In this document: positions 11,860 through 24,100 of the stretch, piece by piece
How the letters are laid out: every line of letters starts with the position of its first letter
Position numbering within the stretch: position 1 is the stretch's first letter
Origin: Nipponacmea schrenckii
Lineage: Eukaryota; Mollusca; Gastropoda; Lottiidae
NCBI GenBank assembly: GCA_030562195.1
Contig: JAUJPP010000012.1
Coordinates: 4,960,001-5,024,000 of the forward strand
Length of the DNA stretch: 64,000 bases
Direction of reading: 5' to 3'
Made by a program: the position numbers and the translations under genes
Notes under the pieces: generated by a model
Databases searched by the model: none
Told to the model about the DNA's origin: nothing
What the model saw: only the letters and a program-made list of their open reading frames with translations

Positions 11860-14302
11860 TCACATCACTTTGCGTCTATTTTTCGTAGTGTGTACATATA
11901 CAATGATGCTTAGACCAGCAAGCCACCGCCGCAAGTCGCCATCGTCAGTCATTATTGATCCGTAGAAACCGGCGAGGTTGATAAGCAGCTTAATGCTGAA
12001 CGGCAGCGATTGTGTATAAAACCATTGCTGAGTGTCATAAACATCTATTCTAAATTAAACCTGGTGTTACTCAAAATTCAATATTTGAATGATTTAATTT
12101 TTTGAATACTTATATTCCCAAAACGAAGTGATTTACTTTTTAATTTTAAGCCTCAATTTGACAGTATTTCACCCCATTAATTTGTACTTTATGTAAATCC
12201 GCGCATGGATCAATCTTGGTCAAAAGAGGCCCAATTAGCTGTAATATGTTTATAGGCAAGTTGATCACAACCTGCTTAATCTATATGTTTATTGGTCTAC
12301 CAATATCCCAATCAAAAATACTACGTAAATAGATATTGGTGTTAATTTAATAACAGAAGACCTGAAATTAAGACCCATGTCTTTTATACCTGTGAAAGAA
12401 CGTCGGTATGCCATGCCATTTTTATTCTGTAAAACTTCGAATTTGAAGACACTACACCAGTCATGACAACCAACAAAATATCTATATGTAGTAATGCTAC
12501 CAGTTAGATTGAAATCTAAATTACTATCTAAATACTCATAATATTGACCGTATGAATTATCCCTTAATTGTGAATAACACAAATAGTAAACCATTCTGTT
12601 GAGTATAATTATACCGGTTATCTGATCATCAACTATGGTTATATTATACAACGTTACATTTTGACTGTAATATTTGGTCATGTTATGCATACGCTCATAT
12701 GTAGTAACCAAGTTTACGAGTGTGGAAGAAATACCCTCTACTTCTTGTTCAATTTCTCGGGTTGATTCTGAAGGTATAGTAAAATTGATTTTGAAACCGT
12801 ACTGAATACAACCAAAATGATTTGATACTACCTGACAGGTATTATTGACTACTGGCAGGGTACCGGCACATTTTCTTACCTTACATTCCTTTACGTGGTC
12901 ATTGTCATCAAAAGAACACGAGAAACTTCGAATAAAAGTCACTTGAGAGTCTAAAAAGACAATTGATTCTCGATTTTGCTTCCAATTTAAAACCATGGAA
13001 AAGACGTATGATTGCATAACTGTACCATAAAAAATAGCCCCTCTGTCTGCCCGGAAGCACGTGTCATTTGGCTTTAATATGATATTACATTGAAGACAAA
13101 ATGTGTTTTTATATATTGACTTTCCGTATCTAATGGGCGATAGGGCATTCTCTCCACACAATCGTTGTTCTTCTTGACTAGAAGAAGATATACAGGACGA
13201 TATCATGTTGGGATAACATATAATTTCTCTTGATTTAGGGGGAGGGGTAATAATTAAAGGATTTTCGAATAATTTAGATATGTCGTGCCCAGTGGTAGGC
13301 CTTTGTCTACGGTTATTACTTCCAATTATTGTGGACCAATAAACAATATCATCTTCGTCTTCACCATTACATAACATACAGTATCGGTTTTTATAATGTA
13401 ACTCTGTTCTTTTTGACATCACTTTGGATACAACCACGGCCAACCTGGTTTCTTCTTCACACAATTCTACCATCTTGACAGATACATTGGTTAGAGAACA
13501 ACTTGTAATAATCTAAATACAATAAAAATATTGAAGTAACAAAAAATGTGGTGGACATGGCCCAGTACATTCGGTTTGGAATTCTATCAAATCTGTAAGA
13601 TAAATGTTGAATGCGTCTATCACTGAGCAAAAGTAATGTGACTAACAGCGGTGTAAACAAGAGCCACACCACCGGTAAAGTCTGGCTTTTTAAAAATTAT
13701 GATAGAAATGTTGCACATAACGCTCATTACAATCAGTGACTCAGGATTCTGAGGTCCTGTCAAAATTTCCCTCATAGCACACTGCATGGCCTTGTCCGTC
13801 TTTATTTACCTATAAGGGGCAGAAGAGTAAGACCTGAACTCCATTCATTTCATTTCATTTCTTTTTATTTCGATATGAGCAGTCGAACATGTGATCGCCT
13901 CGTTACCTTTTGTGTGATTTAGCAGTTGCTGGTCATCTAATCATTATAGTATTAACCTACCTGTTGAGGAACATTGTTTCCTGATACATTACTGTCACAT
14001 ACTATCGTAACGTTCATCAGGTATTCGTGATCTTGTTTGGATTTTTCCGATTCTTCTTTACAAACTGATTCATAATCATAACAACATCTCCCATAAACCA
14101 GGCAATATTCATCACACGAACACCATAAAGGAAAGAACTGGCCACAAACACCGGAACAACTTTTGGGAATAAACTCTAAGCAACCCGTTTCATCAATAGA
14201 ATTGAAGGTACTGTTTGTTTGAGTTGAGAAGTTAAGTGCTAATGTTATCGGTATCACCAAAAACATTACGACTAATAACTTCTGACTCATGGTTGTTCTC
14301 AA
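11860..14302 (-). CDS. Somatomedin-B domain secreted/membrane protein
   Basis: Model of three exons: 14302-13961, 13473-12362 and 12049-11860, phases 0 then 2, giving 547 residues. A signal peptide covers residues 1-23 or so. A Cys-rich somatomedin-B-like domain follows (CSGVCGQFFPLWCSCDEYC, then GRCCYDYESVC). Exon 2 has many Cys and N-glycosylation sites; blocks such as RYCMLCNGEDEDD with a later Trp resemble ectodomains of invertebrate SMB-containing adhesion/Methuselah-like receptors, but no seven-helix part is seen. Exon 2 can instead read through its donor to a stop at 12289, adding a hydrophobic end (ISIYVVFLIGILV). Exon 3 ends just before an AATAAA at 11845, which supports it as the terminal exon. 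Function unknown. An ATG at 14290 (MSQKLL) is an alternative start. Confidence 0.7.
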
Positions 14303-14339
14303 TTTCTTATACCTTCGGAAAGTCTCAAGGAAAATCTGT

Positions 14340-14348
14340 CTTATATAG
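14340..14348 (-). promoter_or_regulatory. TATA box of the somatomedin-B gene
   Basis: CTATATAAG on the minus strand, 37 nt upstream of the first ATG at 14302. It implies a very short 5'UTR and supports this ATG or the one at 14290 as the start. Confidence 0.5.
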
Positions 14349-15930
14349 CCGTATATACGCTGCTAATTTCCTCTGATAATAATTAGTCTTCTTTTGTTAC
14401 GAATAAATGATCGTGTGAGTATCATATATATCGAAGGAAATTGAATTTCAGTATAAAGATACAGATAAAGAGTAACACGTGGATTCATAATAACAATTTC
14501 AATTAATTTCTTTATTAGTAAGGCCGTACTAAAGCAGGGGTTTTCACCCTTTTTTATTGCCTTTTTCAGCATCCCTGATAGATTTCATTATCCCGTCCCT
14601 TACTTTTTGTGATTTTCAATTAGGTTGGAATAAAACAACTTAAATTATAATTGTTCAAAAAATTTGTGACTTGAGCCACCTCTGCATCTGACCAGATGCA
14701 CCTCCAGTCATGACCGTTCGCCTTCGCATCAAGCTTAAGTCGCCTCCCCACATGACTTAAGACCCCTACGTATCTTATCAAAAGCGACTCCGCATTAATA
14801 AATTCGCCTCCGCAATTGACCTGAAGCTCATCCACATTCACCGGAGTCGCATCCACAATGCGCCTTCGCCTTCAATAACAGAGGTGAAGTTGTCATTATT
14901 GCTCAGTTGCCCCCGAAGAGTTCAATCAGGACGACAACGATCAGGTCTCATTCCCAACGAAAGGTTATTTTCTTTGATGTCATTATTCTTCTTATCATTC
15001 AATATAGAGAAAATTGAATTTATACAACTAATAAAAGTGTTGTTCAGGTTTCAATAAGATTAATTCCTTATGTCATTTTTCTTTCTTATAAAGGTGTCAA
15101 AACATCCTGTCTTATCAGAATTAATTAATTAAATATGATAGTAGTAGAATACTTATGATGATCAAATAAAACCTCTTCTCAACTTTTCACAAAGCTCATC
15201 AATATTTTCAGTGTATAATTATCAGTATCAAATTCGGACTAAGCCTGTTCAACACAGATCTGTTAGCTTCCGTGGTATTTTACGTATTTTCCATCTACAG
15301 TTCATACAACATACACTTGGAAAATCTGTCTGAGGAGCTTTAGAAGTAATTTTTTACGATTTTGACATTAAATATTATCAGAATTAGAACGACTCAAATG
15401 TTAGGCACTTTCGGGTTATATTGGCATTTATTCTAGATTTTTTTCTTTTCAAGACAGCATAAGAACAGCAAATATATACTCAAATGTTTCATGGCAGAGA
15501 TGGGACGTGAGGTATTACCCCTTTTATTCAGTTCTTTTTTTGGATTCTATTTCAATTTTGAAATGCATATCTTTAATATCAAAGTCGATTCTTTATCTTG
15601 CTACTCGAGTACCAAATATAAGATGTCAAAGTGCGAAAACAAACCTCGAAATCAACCATGGCTATACCCGTTTTCGTGATGTTGCACAAAATAATATCAC
15701 ACCTCAATAAACTTATTTACTCCAACAAATAATTAAATAAAGAACGTTATCAGCAGAAGTGCACGTGGACAAATGGATGGGTTGTGGAATGGAGAGATTG
15801 TGAACAGTAGAAATCTGACAGATATGCCATAAAAACTAAGATATGGCACAACAAATTCGGACCACTGAGATTAGATTTCTCGTCCGTACGTTAACAATGA
15901 TTGCCAAGTCGTCATCTGTTGTTTTAGATA
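14349..15930. other. Intergenic, no gene seen
   Basis: Mostly AT-rich. Around 14655-14880 there is a GC-richer patch with repeated phrases such as GTCGCCTCC, TTCGCCTCCGC and GCGCCTTCGCC. It gives a 78-codon open frame on the minus strand that resembles no protein I know and is probably a repeat. Nothing else was recognised. Confidence 0.45.
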
Positions 15931-15946
15931 AGACCAGTGAGTCAGG

Positions 15947-16006
15947 TATATAAGGTATAAAGGACCTCTATCAGATAATCCGTAGTTCATCGGTTGAAAC
16001 ATATAG
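15947..16006 (+). promoter_or_regulatory. TATA box and 5'UTR exon of EF-hand gene 2
   Basis: TATATAAG at 15947-15954 is followed, at the usual 25-35 nt, by a probable transcription start near 15980. The candidate non-coding first exon ends at 16006 with a strong donor (ATAG then GTAAGTCT). It would splice to the acceptor TTACATTCCAG ending at 16635, ten nucleotides before the ATG at 16646. Confidence 0.55.
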
Positions 16007-16645
16007 GTAAGTCTATATTGTCTGAGCAAAGCAAACAGATTTTTTCTATTTTCTTTTTACAAGTTTACATTGGAATAAAACAAAATTGCTATCAAGGTAT
16101 ACGACACCTTTCATAATGGCTTTACATAGTGAAACTGGAGATCAAATGAACACTAAATTTGATGAATAAAGTCCTACATATATAGTTAGTATTATATTAA
16201 CTCAGTTTACTTACAGGGCAAGTAAAGAGGTTTTCTAACAAAAAATATGTGTATCTGGGACACTGAGGGAATCAATTTGCATTTCAAATTTTAGACGTCT
16301 GTGGTTCCTGCATTTCCACTCAAACTAATAACTTAGCGATCAGTGTCATTATCAAACCATTAGTTAAGTGTAATCCTAGGATCCACAGACGTCTGATTTA
16401 AATTCATTAAAAATAACAAAGCAACTGCGCATTTATATTGTAAATGATCATGTGTTTCACATGTGTTTGGCAAAATAATGTCACTATGACAAATGTCAGC
16501 ATCAGAACAATCCGATGTAACATTAATTTTTATTAATAGTATTGAAATGATAAAAAAATAGTACGTGCCGAACTCAATGTTTCATGTTTCAGAGATTGTT
16601 GTTAATAATGTCGACATTTGATTTTTACATTCCAGGAAATCCAAG

Positions 16646-19567
16646 ATGATGAAGTTGTTGGTTGTCGTTCTCTTAGTTGTCGTAGCTATATATGCTCAGG
16701 ATACAACCGTTGCACCAACTCACCACACCAAGCACCCACACACCCAACACCCACACACTCAACACCCACACACCCAACACCCACACACCCAACACGCCCG
16801 CACCCAACACCCACACACACAACACCCACACACACAACACACACACACACAACACCCACACCCTACACATGCTCCCAAGTAAGTACATTTAAATTTATAT
16901 TTCCATTTCAATTTAGGCGGTTAAATGCTCATATGGCGAGTGTATGTGTGTATAATGGCCTGTTACCGTCTTAGGCCTACAGACCGATCATAGTTTCTAC
17001 CGAGACTACAACTCCTGTTGCACAGTTCAATTACCATTTGGCATTTATTTATTTCAAGACAAATAATATCAGTATACTATGATCATAAAACATAATTAGC
17101 TCTGTGAATTTTACAAGGAATGAACAACGATATGTTGTGGATTATCTTTCTCACTATTATTACTGTCTTGTTTTCTAGTGCCCACAACATGATTAAGACT
17201 ACATTTACTATGGTCGATGCCGATAAAGATGGTATGCTCACCTTGAGTGAAATGAACGCCGCCTTTTTAGCTGCTGATACTGACAGTAAGTCGTGTTTTA
17301 TCGTTACATACCGTCTCCCCTTCCATACACAGTGGTTTTTTCAACTACTATTCACTTATTTCATTCATCAAAGGCCTTAATAAATGACATACTTTTTAAT
17401 TCCATTGAAGAAATGAAATTAGACTTTTTGCACTTTGCCAAAGAAATACAATTGCTGATTTTTTCAAACCTGAATGCTTCTTTTTAACTTCGTTTTGATC
17501 CACTTGGTTAAAATTCTTATTTAGGAATTTTGGTTTGAAGTAGCCTTAATGTGTAAACTAGTAGCTCCCAAACAGTATTCTGTTGGAAATACATAGGTTT
17601 ATTTAAATTTGAAGTTGCAATTTGCAAATATTATCGTTGATGATTTTTTATTTTCAAGAGGACGGTACCTTGTCTATGGCTGAATACCAGGCTGTTCATA
17701 GTACTGAAGACCCAGCTTTAGTTCAGTCTATGTTCAAATATTTCGATGTTAACGATAATGGTACATTAGACAAATCAGATGTGAGCATAGCCTTCCATCA
17801 TTTTGATGTTGATAGTAATGCCCAAGTCTCTTTACACGAATTTACTGTAGAATATACTGCTGTAAGTATTGCTTCTTTTCTGGGGGAGTTTTTGATACAT
17901 TATTTTAATTTCTTTTTAAATCACTTAAGATTTGACTGATTTCATATATTAAAATCTTCCACTGTGTTGCTCTATTCTTAGGGGCGTAGCGTACCGGGAG
18001 GGGGGGGGGGTTGGGTTGGTTCACTTATACTGAACTCGTCGGTAAAACGCGGAATCGGTCGGTGAAAAAGGTGTCATGGATGGAACCGTCGGTAAAACGC
18101 GGAATCGATCGATTAAACCGATTAATTAACCTAAAAAGTCAAAGCTTTGTGTTGGTTATGATCGGTCTATAAAAGACGGCAAGGTGGGACCGTCGGTAAA
18201 ACCAATTAACCTAAAAAGTAAAAAACTTTGTGTTAGTTATAATGTTATCAGTAAACTGTCAACATTAAAAGTATTTTTTTTACTGAAACTACCGGAATCG
18301 GTGTCGGTATAAGTTGGTTATGACTAGAGTCTTCGGTAAAACCGATTGGTTAACCGATACCCTTGTTATCGGTAAGCTGTTCAACTTTGTCGGTAAAACG
18401 CAGAATTGGCCGATAGAAGAAGGTCATAGATGGAGCAGTCGGTAAAACGGATTTGTTAACCGAAAGAGTGAAAACCTTGTGTCTGTTAAGATGTTATCGG
18501 TAAACCGTTCGTCTACATTAAAGTGATTTTTACTAAACTTGTCGGTAAAACGCAGAATCGGTCGATAATAGACGGTCATGGATGGGGAATGGAGCCTTCG
18601 GTAAAACCGATTGACTGACCGAAATAGTGGAAACCTTGTGTCAGTTATGATGTTATCTGAAAACTGTTCGTCTATATAAAAAGTTATTTTTACTGAACTT
18701 GTCGTTCAAACGCAGAATAGGTCGAAAAATGCTATATAAAACATATGGTTTTCCGATGAAAATTGATAATTTTGACCGGTGGAAACGAATACCAAAATCG
18801 CATCAGATGTATTCTTCGGGTTTCCTAGTTTGTAAAGTTTTCAGGGGGAGAACCCCCGAAACCCCCCGCCATGTCGGTAAAACGCAGAATAGGTCGAAAA
18901 AGGACATAGAAAACATACGGTTTTCCGATGAAAATATTTAATGTGGATCAGTGGAAAAGACTTCCAAAATCGTGTCAGATGTATTCTCCGGGTTTCCTAG
19001 TTTGTAAAATTTTCCGAGGAAGGACCCCCGAACCCCCCGCCACTGCAAAGGTCAAATACGAAGGCATTTGGCCTGCAGGACTTGCCTTGGAAAAATCACC
19101 TTTCAGTCCCCCCTCTCAGGCATATTCTAGATTTACCCCTGATTGATATGGTTTTCAAAGGTTTAGGATTTGCTATAACGATGGATTTCGTTCGTGTATA
19201 ATGTATATACTTAATAGTGCGAGTAAGTTATTTTTGCCCACGGAAGAACACGTGTTCGTCAGTAAAACTTAGACGTTACACGTGTTCGTCGGTAAAACTT
19301 AGATGTTACACCCCCCCCTCCCCAGTCAAAATGGTCACGCTACGCCCCTGTACACATCAATGATTTCGCTTATTTTCACAAATTCAATTTAAATACGACT
19401 AAATTGTCCATTATAAATCATAGTATCGAATTCAGGTAGGCCATAATGACAGATCAATGACTTCAATCTGTTTTTTTTTTCACTATATTTCAATATCTAT
19501 TTATTTTCAGGTACACAAATTATTGGTACAAGCTTCCCATCATACCAGCAAACCAATCATTGGTTAA
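16646..19567 (+). CDS. Secreted four-EF-hand protein with His-rich insert, paralogue 2
   Basis: Coding exons 16646-16878, 17179-17285, 17659-17861 and 19511-19567 join in frame (phases 2, 1, 0) to 199 residues. A signal peptide (MMKLLVVVLLVVVAIYAQ) is followed by about 50 residues of HPHTQ-type repeats, absent from the two paralogues. Loop 1 is DADKDGMLTLSE and loop 2 (DTDKDGTLSMAE) is split by an intron; both look able to bind Ca2+. Loop 3 (DVNDNGTLDKSD) and loop 4 (DVDSNAQVSLHE) are less canonical. The C-terminus ends SKPIIG. It is probably secreted; the His-rich stretch could bind metal ions (inference). Intron 4 (17862-19510) contains a 1.37-kb TIR element. The order and phases match the genes at 2.4 and 26.4 kb. 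Confidence 0.87.
16717..16869 (+). repeat. Coding 15-bp microsatellite-like array (HPHTQ repeats)
   Basis: About ten imperfect copies of a 15-nt unit made of CACCCACACACCCAA-like sequence, each encoding His-Pro-His-Thr-Gln. Copies differ by single substitutions (for example CACTCAACAC, CGCCCGCACC). The array passes into a pure CA run near 16838. It lies wholly within the first coding exon of EF-hand gene 2 and keeps the frame. Confidence 0.9.
17980..19349. mobile_element. TIR element with internal tandem repeats (hAT-like ends, non-autonomous)
   Basis: The left end AGGGGCGTAGCGTACC (from 17980) and the right end GGTCACGCTACGCCCCT (to 19349) are imperfect inverted repeats, each bordered by a G-rich or C-rich run. 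Inside are at least six imperfect copies of a unit beginning GTCGGTAAAACGCAGAAT, spaced about 150-190 bp. Two open frames at 18699-18941 and 18928-19146 are translations of adjacent repeat units (shared GFLVCK and FRGRTPE) and not a gene. CAGGGGCG-like termini occur in hAT-type MITEs, but I could not find a matching 8-bp duplication. It is located in intron 4 of EF-hand gene 2. Confidence 0.7.
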
Positions 19568-19596
19568 ACAACAAACCCTGTCTTATTATTACTTTC

Positions 19597-19602
19597 AATA
19601 AA
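19597..19602 (+). promoter_or_regulatory. Polyadenylation signal of EF-hand gene 2
   Basis: AATAAA 30 nt after the TAA at 19565-19567. Confidence 0.65.
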
Positions 19603-20221
19603 CTATGTCTGGTTAAAATGTACGTTTTCTTTCACATTTGCCAAAGTATTCATCTGGAAAATTCTCAATATTTGTCTGGGAGACAACGTCAACAGTGATA
19701 AAATCTCGATCAAACAAGCTTCAAATGAATAAGGTGGTCTTATGTAGATGATACAATATCATTGAGGCACGAATAAATAAATTGTTTGTGTAATAGAGGG
19801 CAACTCACTCCGATTTGAATACAAGATTCTACTATGGACTAAGTGAGAGGCGAAGTTAGAATTCAATTCGAAAGGGTAGGCATTAAAATCATTCTAATAA
19901 GATAGAACATTTTGAAATATAACTGCAACTGTTAGATCCGAATATGATTGTCAATATAAATTTATTGTATATTTGAGCATAGATATTTTCAAATTCCAAA
20001 TTGAAACACTGTTTTAATTGTTTGAGTCTACCAATATAGGTATTAGGCTTGAATATGGGTTTCTATGGTCATAGTTTATGACAAAGATAAGACTTAACGT
20101 GTTTGCATTGAATACTCATTTTATCAACTAACTATTATTTAGATGTCACTTACCTCCCTTACACCTACATGATTATCATATAGCAGTTTCAATTGTCCAA
20201 GCTTAAATTTTTATCGTTTAT

Positions 20222-20253
20222 TCCGTTTTTGAACTGGCTTTTTATGCGCCAAC

Positions 20254-20291
<38 letters not shown>

Positions 20292-20645
20292 TATCGTGGA
20301 CACGACAGATGATGAACCCTGTTGGAAATCAAACCAATCGCATAATATTTAATATGAGTTATTGCCTCTGTTTTTTTTATATGATAGCGAGCTGGTTTGT
20401 TGATGGATTTTGACGAAACTTGGTGTGAGTGATTGTAATAATCCAAGAATGAACTCTATTAAAAATCAGACAAATCGAATAATATTTGAGTATCGCCCTT
20501 GTTCTTAAAAACGTGTTAAAATTTATTGTTGATATGATAGAGAGATGGTTTTTGGTGGATTTTGATGAAACTTGATGTGAGTGAAAATTAAATGTAATGT
20601 TTAGGTCATTTCGGTGGAGATCTGCTTAAAATCCTATTGCCGCCT
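20222..20645. mobile_element. Pearl-like repeat, copy D (diverged)
   Basis: Starts with a (TCTG)n microsatellite (about 20252-20291). It is followed by two imperfect copies of a unit containing GATGGATTTTGACGAAACTTGG and TTGGTGTGAGTGA, similar to the core of the copy at 42.5-43.4 kb. Limits are approximate and the terminal repeats are degenerate. Confidence 0.5.
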
Positions 20646-20764
20646 CGAAGCTACGGGTCCGCTTGTAGTGCAGTCTACAGCACCAACATTGACAACTAAC
20701 CGGCAGTACATACATATAGGAACAACTTCGCACATAAACAGACGTTATATTCGTTAATTCCCAG

Positions 20765-21136
20765 TGTTGTATTTTTTTCTCGAAACTCGTAGAATAAAGA
20801 CATACAGATCAAAAAGTAACTGTAGATTTATTTAATCCATTAGTGAATGCACAAGGAAACAACAATATATTAAGCACAAGGTATAACACACAAATCATAC
20901 ATACAGTAGTAAGCACTTGGATTGAATCCCCCCGAGGCCCTGGCCACCAGCCCATCTATATAAAACCAACACTTCCAGAACAATCAAGAAGCCACTGTAA
21001 CAATCCAGAAGTGATACACTGTTGCACACTGTTCCCACAGGCCATACTGCATCACAATACTAGTTGAGAAACCTTCGGTAACTTCTGGAAAGATAATCTC
21101 TAAAGTTCTAGAATAATCTGGGTCAATACCATAACA
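20765..21136 (-). repeat. 3' LTR of the Ty3/Gypsy element
   Basis: A 372-bp direct repeat of 25511-25874. The main difference is about 9 extra bases (GCCCTGGCC region near 20938) plus a few substitutions. It begins TGTTGTATTT and ends CCATAACA in plus-strand reading. Confidence 0.9.
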
Positions 21137-21146
21137 CCTCCCCACC
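21137..21146 (-). promoter_or_regulatory. Polypurine tract of the Ty3/Gypsy element
   Basis: On the minus strand GGTGGGGAGG directly abuts the 3' LTR, the place where plus-strand DNA synthesis is primed in LTR elements. Confidence 0.75.
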
Positions 21147-21165
21147 AAAACTGATGTTATAAACG

Positions 21166-24100
21166 TCAGCAACAAATCTTCACTTTTGGTTTGCGCTTTC
21201 GCTGGGATCGTCTCGGTTTATAGGGTCCATACTCCGAAATTGGTTTCTTCGACTTAGGTTGATATGGTTGAGTTTCACCTTGAGGCATGCATTGTACTTC
21301 CGCTGAAGTTTCTGTCACAAACTCAGAATGAGTGGCTGGTTCCTCTCCAGGTTCGTTGTCCTCGGTTGCGTATCGGGATTGCAGCTGTTCCCAGTGTCTT
21401 CTCCAAACTGGATTATGAGGTACGACCTTAACATTGAAACAGCGAGCTTTCTTAATAATACTAGTACTAGGAACCCATCGAGGATGTTTGTCACGGTGGG
21501 GTCCAAAATACATCGCATATACAGGGTCTCCAGCTTTATACTGTTTTCTCACCTTGGATACTCCTGTGGATTCTTGCCGTTTCTCAGATTTTAATGCCTC
21601 CTTGGTCTGTTTGCCTTGAGCTATGTGTGCAGGCGAGGGCAGAAGGGTATCTATTTGTGTCCGTATCTGTCTGGACACCAAGAGTTCACTCGGGGACAAG
21701 CCAGTTGAAGTTGGTGTTCTCCGGTACTGCATCAGAAACTCTTGAAGTGCTCTTTTTGGTGGTTAAGATGACTTTCTCATTGCGAGCTTGAATGTTTGTA
21801 CCAAGCGCTCCGTTTGTAGCTGGATGATAAGGTGCGCCGAACAAGTGCGCAATACCCCGTTCTTTGCACCAACTCTGAAATTCTTCTGAAGTAAAGGTAG
21901 TCGCATTATCAGTCACCAGCGAATGTGGATATCCAAAAAGAGCGAAATCTTCTTCTAGCAAATCTAAGGTTGCTCTAGATGATGTAGTTGCAGTAGGATG
22001 AATGCAAGGATACTTTGAATAGGCATCTGTAATCACCAACCAATCTTTACCTATGAAGTTAATAGCATGATTTTCCCCTGTTATCTACTTTCCCAGGCCT
22101 TTTCTAAGCATTTATGGGGGTATTTGGGTCCTTTATTTTGGGGGGCTTTGGCCACATGAATGGCTTTGAGGCGGAAATTTTTCCCCTTTCAAAAGCAGTA
22201 ACCATGCCAGCCAGTAGAATCAGTTCCCCTTGGGAAACTGTTTTTATCCATTTCCATGTCGGATGTTTTTTCCTACGATGTTTTTTAGTTTAAGGTTTTG
22301 GGCCCCCAAACTTTTTCTGAAATTTACAATTCGGGCCAATAGAAAGGCAAACCTGACTGTTCCTATTTTTCTTCCCTAAGAAATTGATAGGCCCTTTCCG
22401 TTTAAAACGAATATGTAGCCATTCTTTTTGGAAATTTTGCTGGAGTTCTTGTCTGCAGGGTGTAAGGCCTTCCACAGGTTGGGATTGGGGGCTGAGCTTT
22501 TGGGTAGCGAAAACCCAAAATCTTCCACCTTCCAACCCCCTTTGAGCATCACAAGCACCTCCAAAATTTGTTAGGACTAAGTGCATCAAGCATTTCAGAA
22601 GATGGATGTTTTCCCAAAAGTTAAGATTTTGTAGTCAATTGGTTTAACCATGGGTTTCCATCGGCTTTGATTGTTAAGGGCCCGCAAGACAGGTTGGGTT
22701 TTTTTCCATAACTTTGGCCCAAAATGACTGTCAATGGTTGAGAAACTGTTTCCAGGGGGATAAAATTTTCTGCCTAAGACCTTTGATTTTTGCATTTCCT
22801 GAAACCAAAGATAGCCAGGGTTTTTAGAAAATTTGGGTGTAGTTTCCCAGTCTGCCCGAATTTTTTTAAAACCCTTCGACATATTGGGTCTTTGGCGCTT
22901 TTGTTTCCCCTGGATATCATTTTAAAAAAACTGGCTCCAAGTTAACTTTTAAGGATGATTTTTTAAAATAACCCGGGTTTTGTTTAAAAGGATCCCGTTT
23001 AAGTAGGACTTACAGGGGTGCTGATAGTTTTTTGGTTGGGGAAACTGTTTGGGTTTTGGCATTTTTCCAAGGTCAATCTTGGGATTTTCCTAGTTAGCTT
23101 TTTAAGTGGCTCTGGGAGGGAGACATTGGGTATGCATTTTCCATAAAACTGTACTGAGCCCAAGAATGATTTCAAAGTTGAGACATCTGTAGGAGGTGGC
23201 ATATTATTACTGCCTCGACCTTTGATCCTTTTGAGATTCCTTCTCCTGATAAGGTGTGTCCAAGATAGTCTACAGATGGTTGAGCAAATTTGCATTTGTC
23301 ACGACGACATCTAAGACCATTGTCATTTTAGTAGACCCTTCAGATTACTTAGATGGTCTTTGGCGTTATGTCCGCTGACAAGCATATCATCATGGAAAAC
23401 TGAGACTCCAGGTAGATCTTTGGTAAGGTTTTCTATGATTTCTTGAAAATAACCAGGTGTTGACTTGTTTCCAAATGGTAGTCGCTGTTGAAGTAGTACT
23501 CTACAGTGAGTGCTGAATGCTAGCCTTTTTTGGCTCTCAGGAGTCAACATGATTTGGTTGTAGGCATCAGCAAGGTCAATCTTGGTATATCCAAATCCAC
23601 CTCCTAGTTTCTGCATTAATTCCTCTGGGAGTGGCATTGGCTGACAATGATCTCCTAACTGATCATTAACACCAACAGAGTAGTCACCACAAATTTGAAG
23701 CTTAGGTTTTGAAGTACCTGTAGAACTTGTTTTCCTTATTGGTACCACTGGTGTTCCATAACTGTTAAACTGGACTGGCTTCCAGACTCCTTTAGCGATA
23801 CCTTCCTCGTAACCTTTCGCTAGGTCATCTCGAAGAGCAAAAGGAACCGGTCGTGCCTTGTGAAAAACCGGTTTCGCATCAGATTTGAATTTACATCTAG
23901 TTCAAAATCCTTTAGGCATCCCAATTCATCTTAAAATAGATCTGGAAATTCGTTACAGATGGTGCGGCAATCTCGTTGAAGGGCAGAATAAGTCTGGTCT
24001 AAGCTGAATGTTGAACTTTTACAGACGCACTCTTATTTTGGTTGTCTATGCTTTTAATTCCCAGAGCATTGTCCACTGAAATTCCTAGTGCCTGGATAGC

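Noticed and set aside
13457..13672. A 71-codon hydrophobic minus-strand frame in intron 1 of the somatomedin-B gene
   Set aside because: It looks membrane-like, but I found no donor and acceptor pair that joins it in frame to exon 1 and exon 2, which already match each other at phase 0.
14620..14856. A 78-codon minus-strand frame (MDATPVNVDELQVN start)
   Set aside because: It comes from a patch of GTCGCCTCC-like repeats, has no domain similarity I recognise and no splice or promoter support.
18699..19146. Two overlapping open frames with similar 39-residue stretches as a duplicated gene
   Set aside because: The similarity is at DNA level and is due to tandem units of the TIR element; there is no start context, domain or splice evidence.
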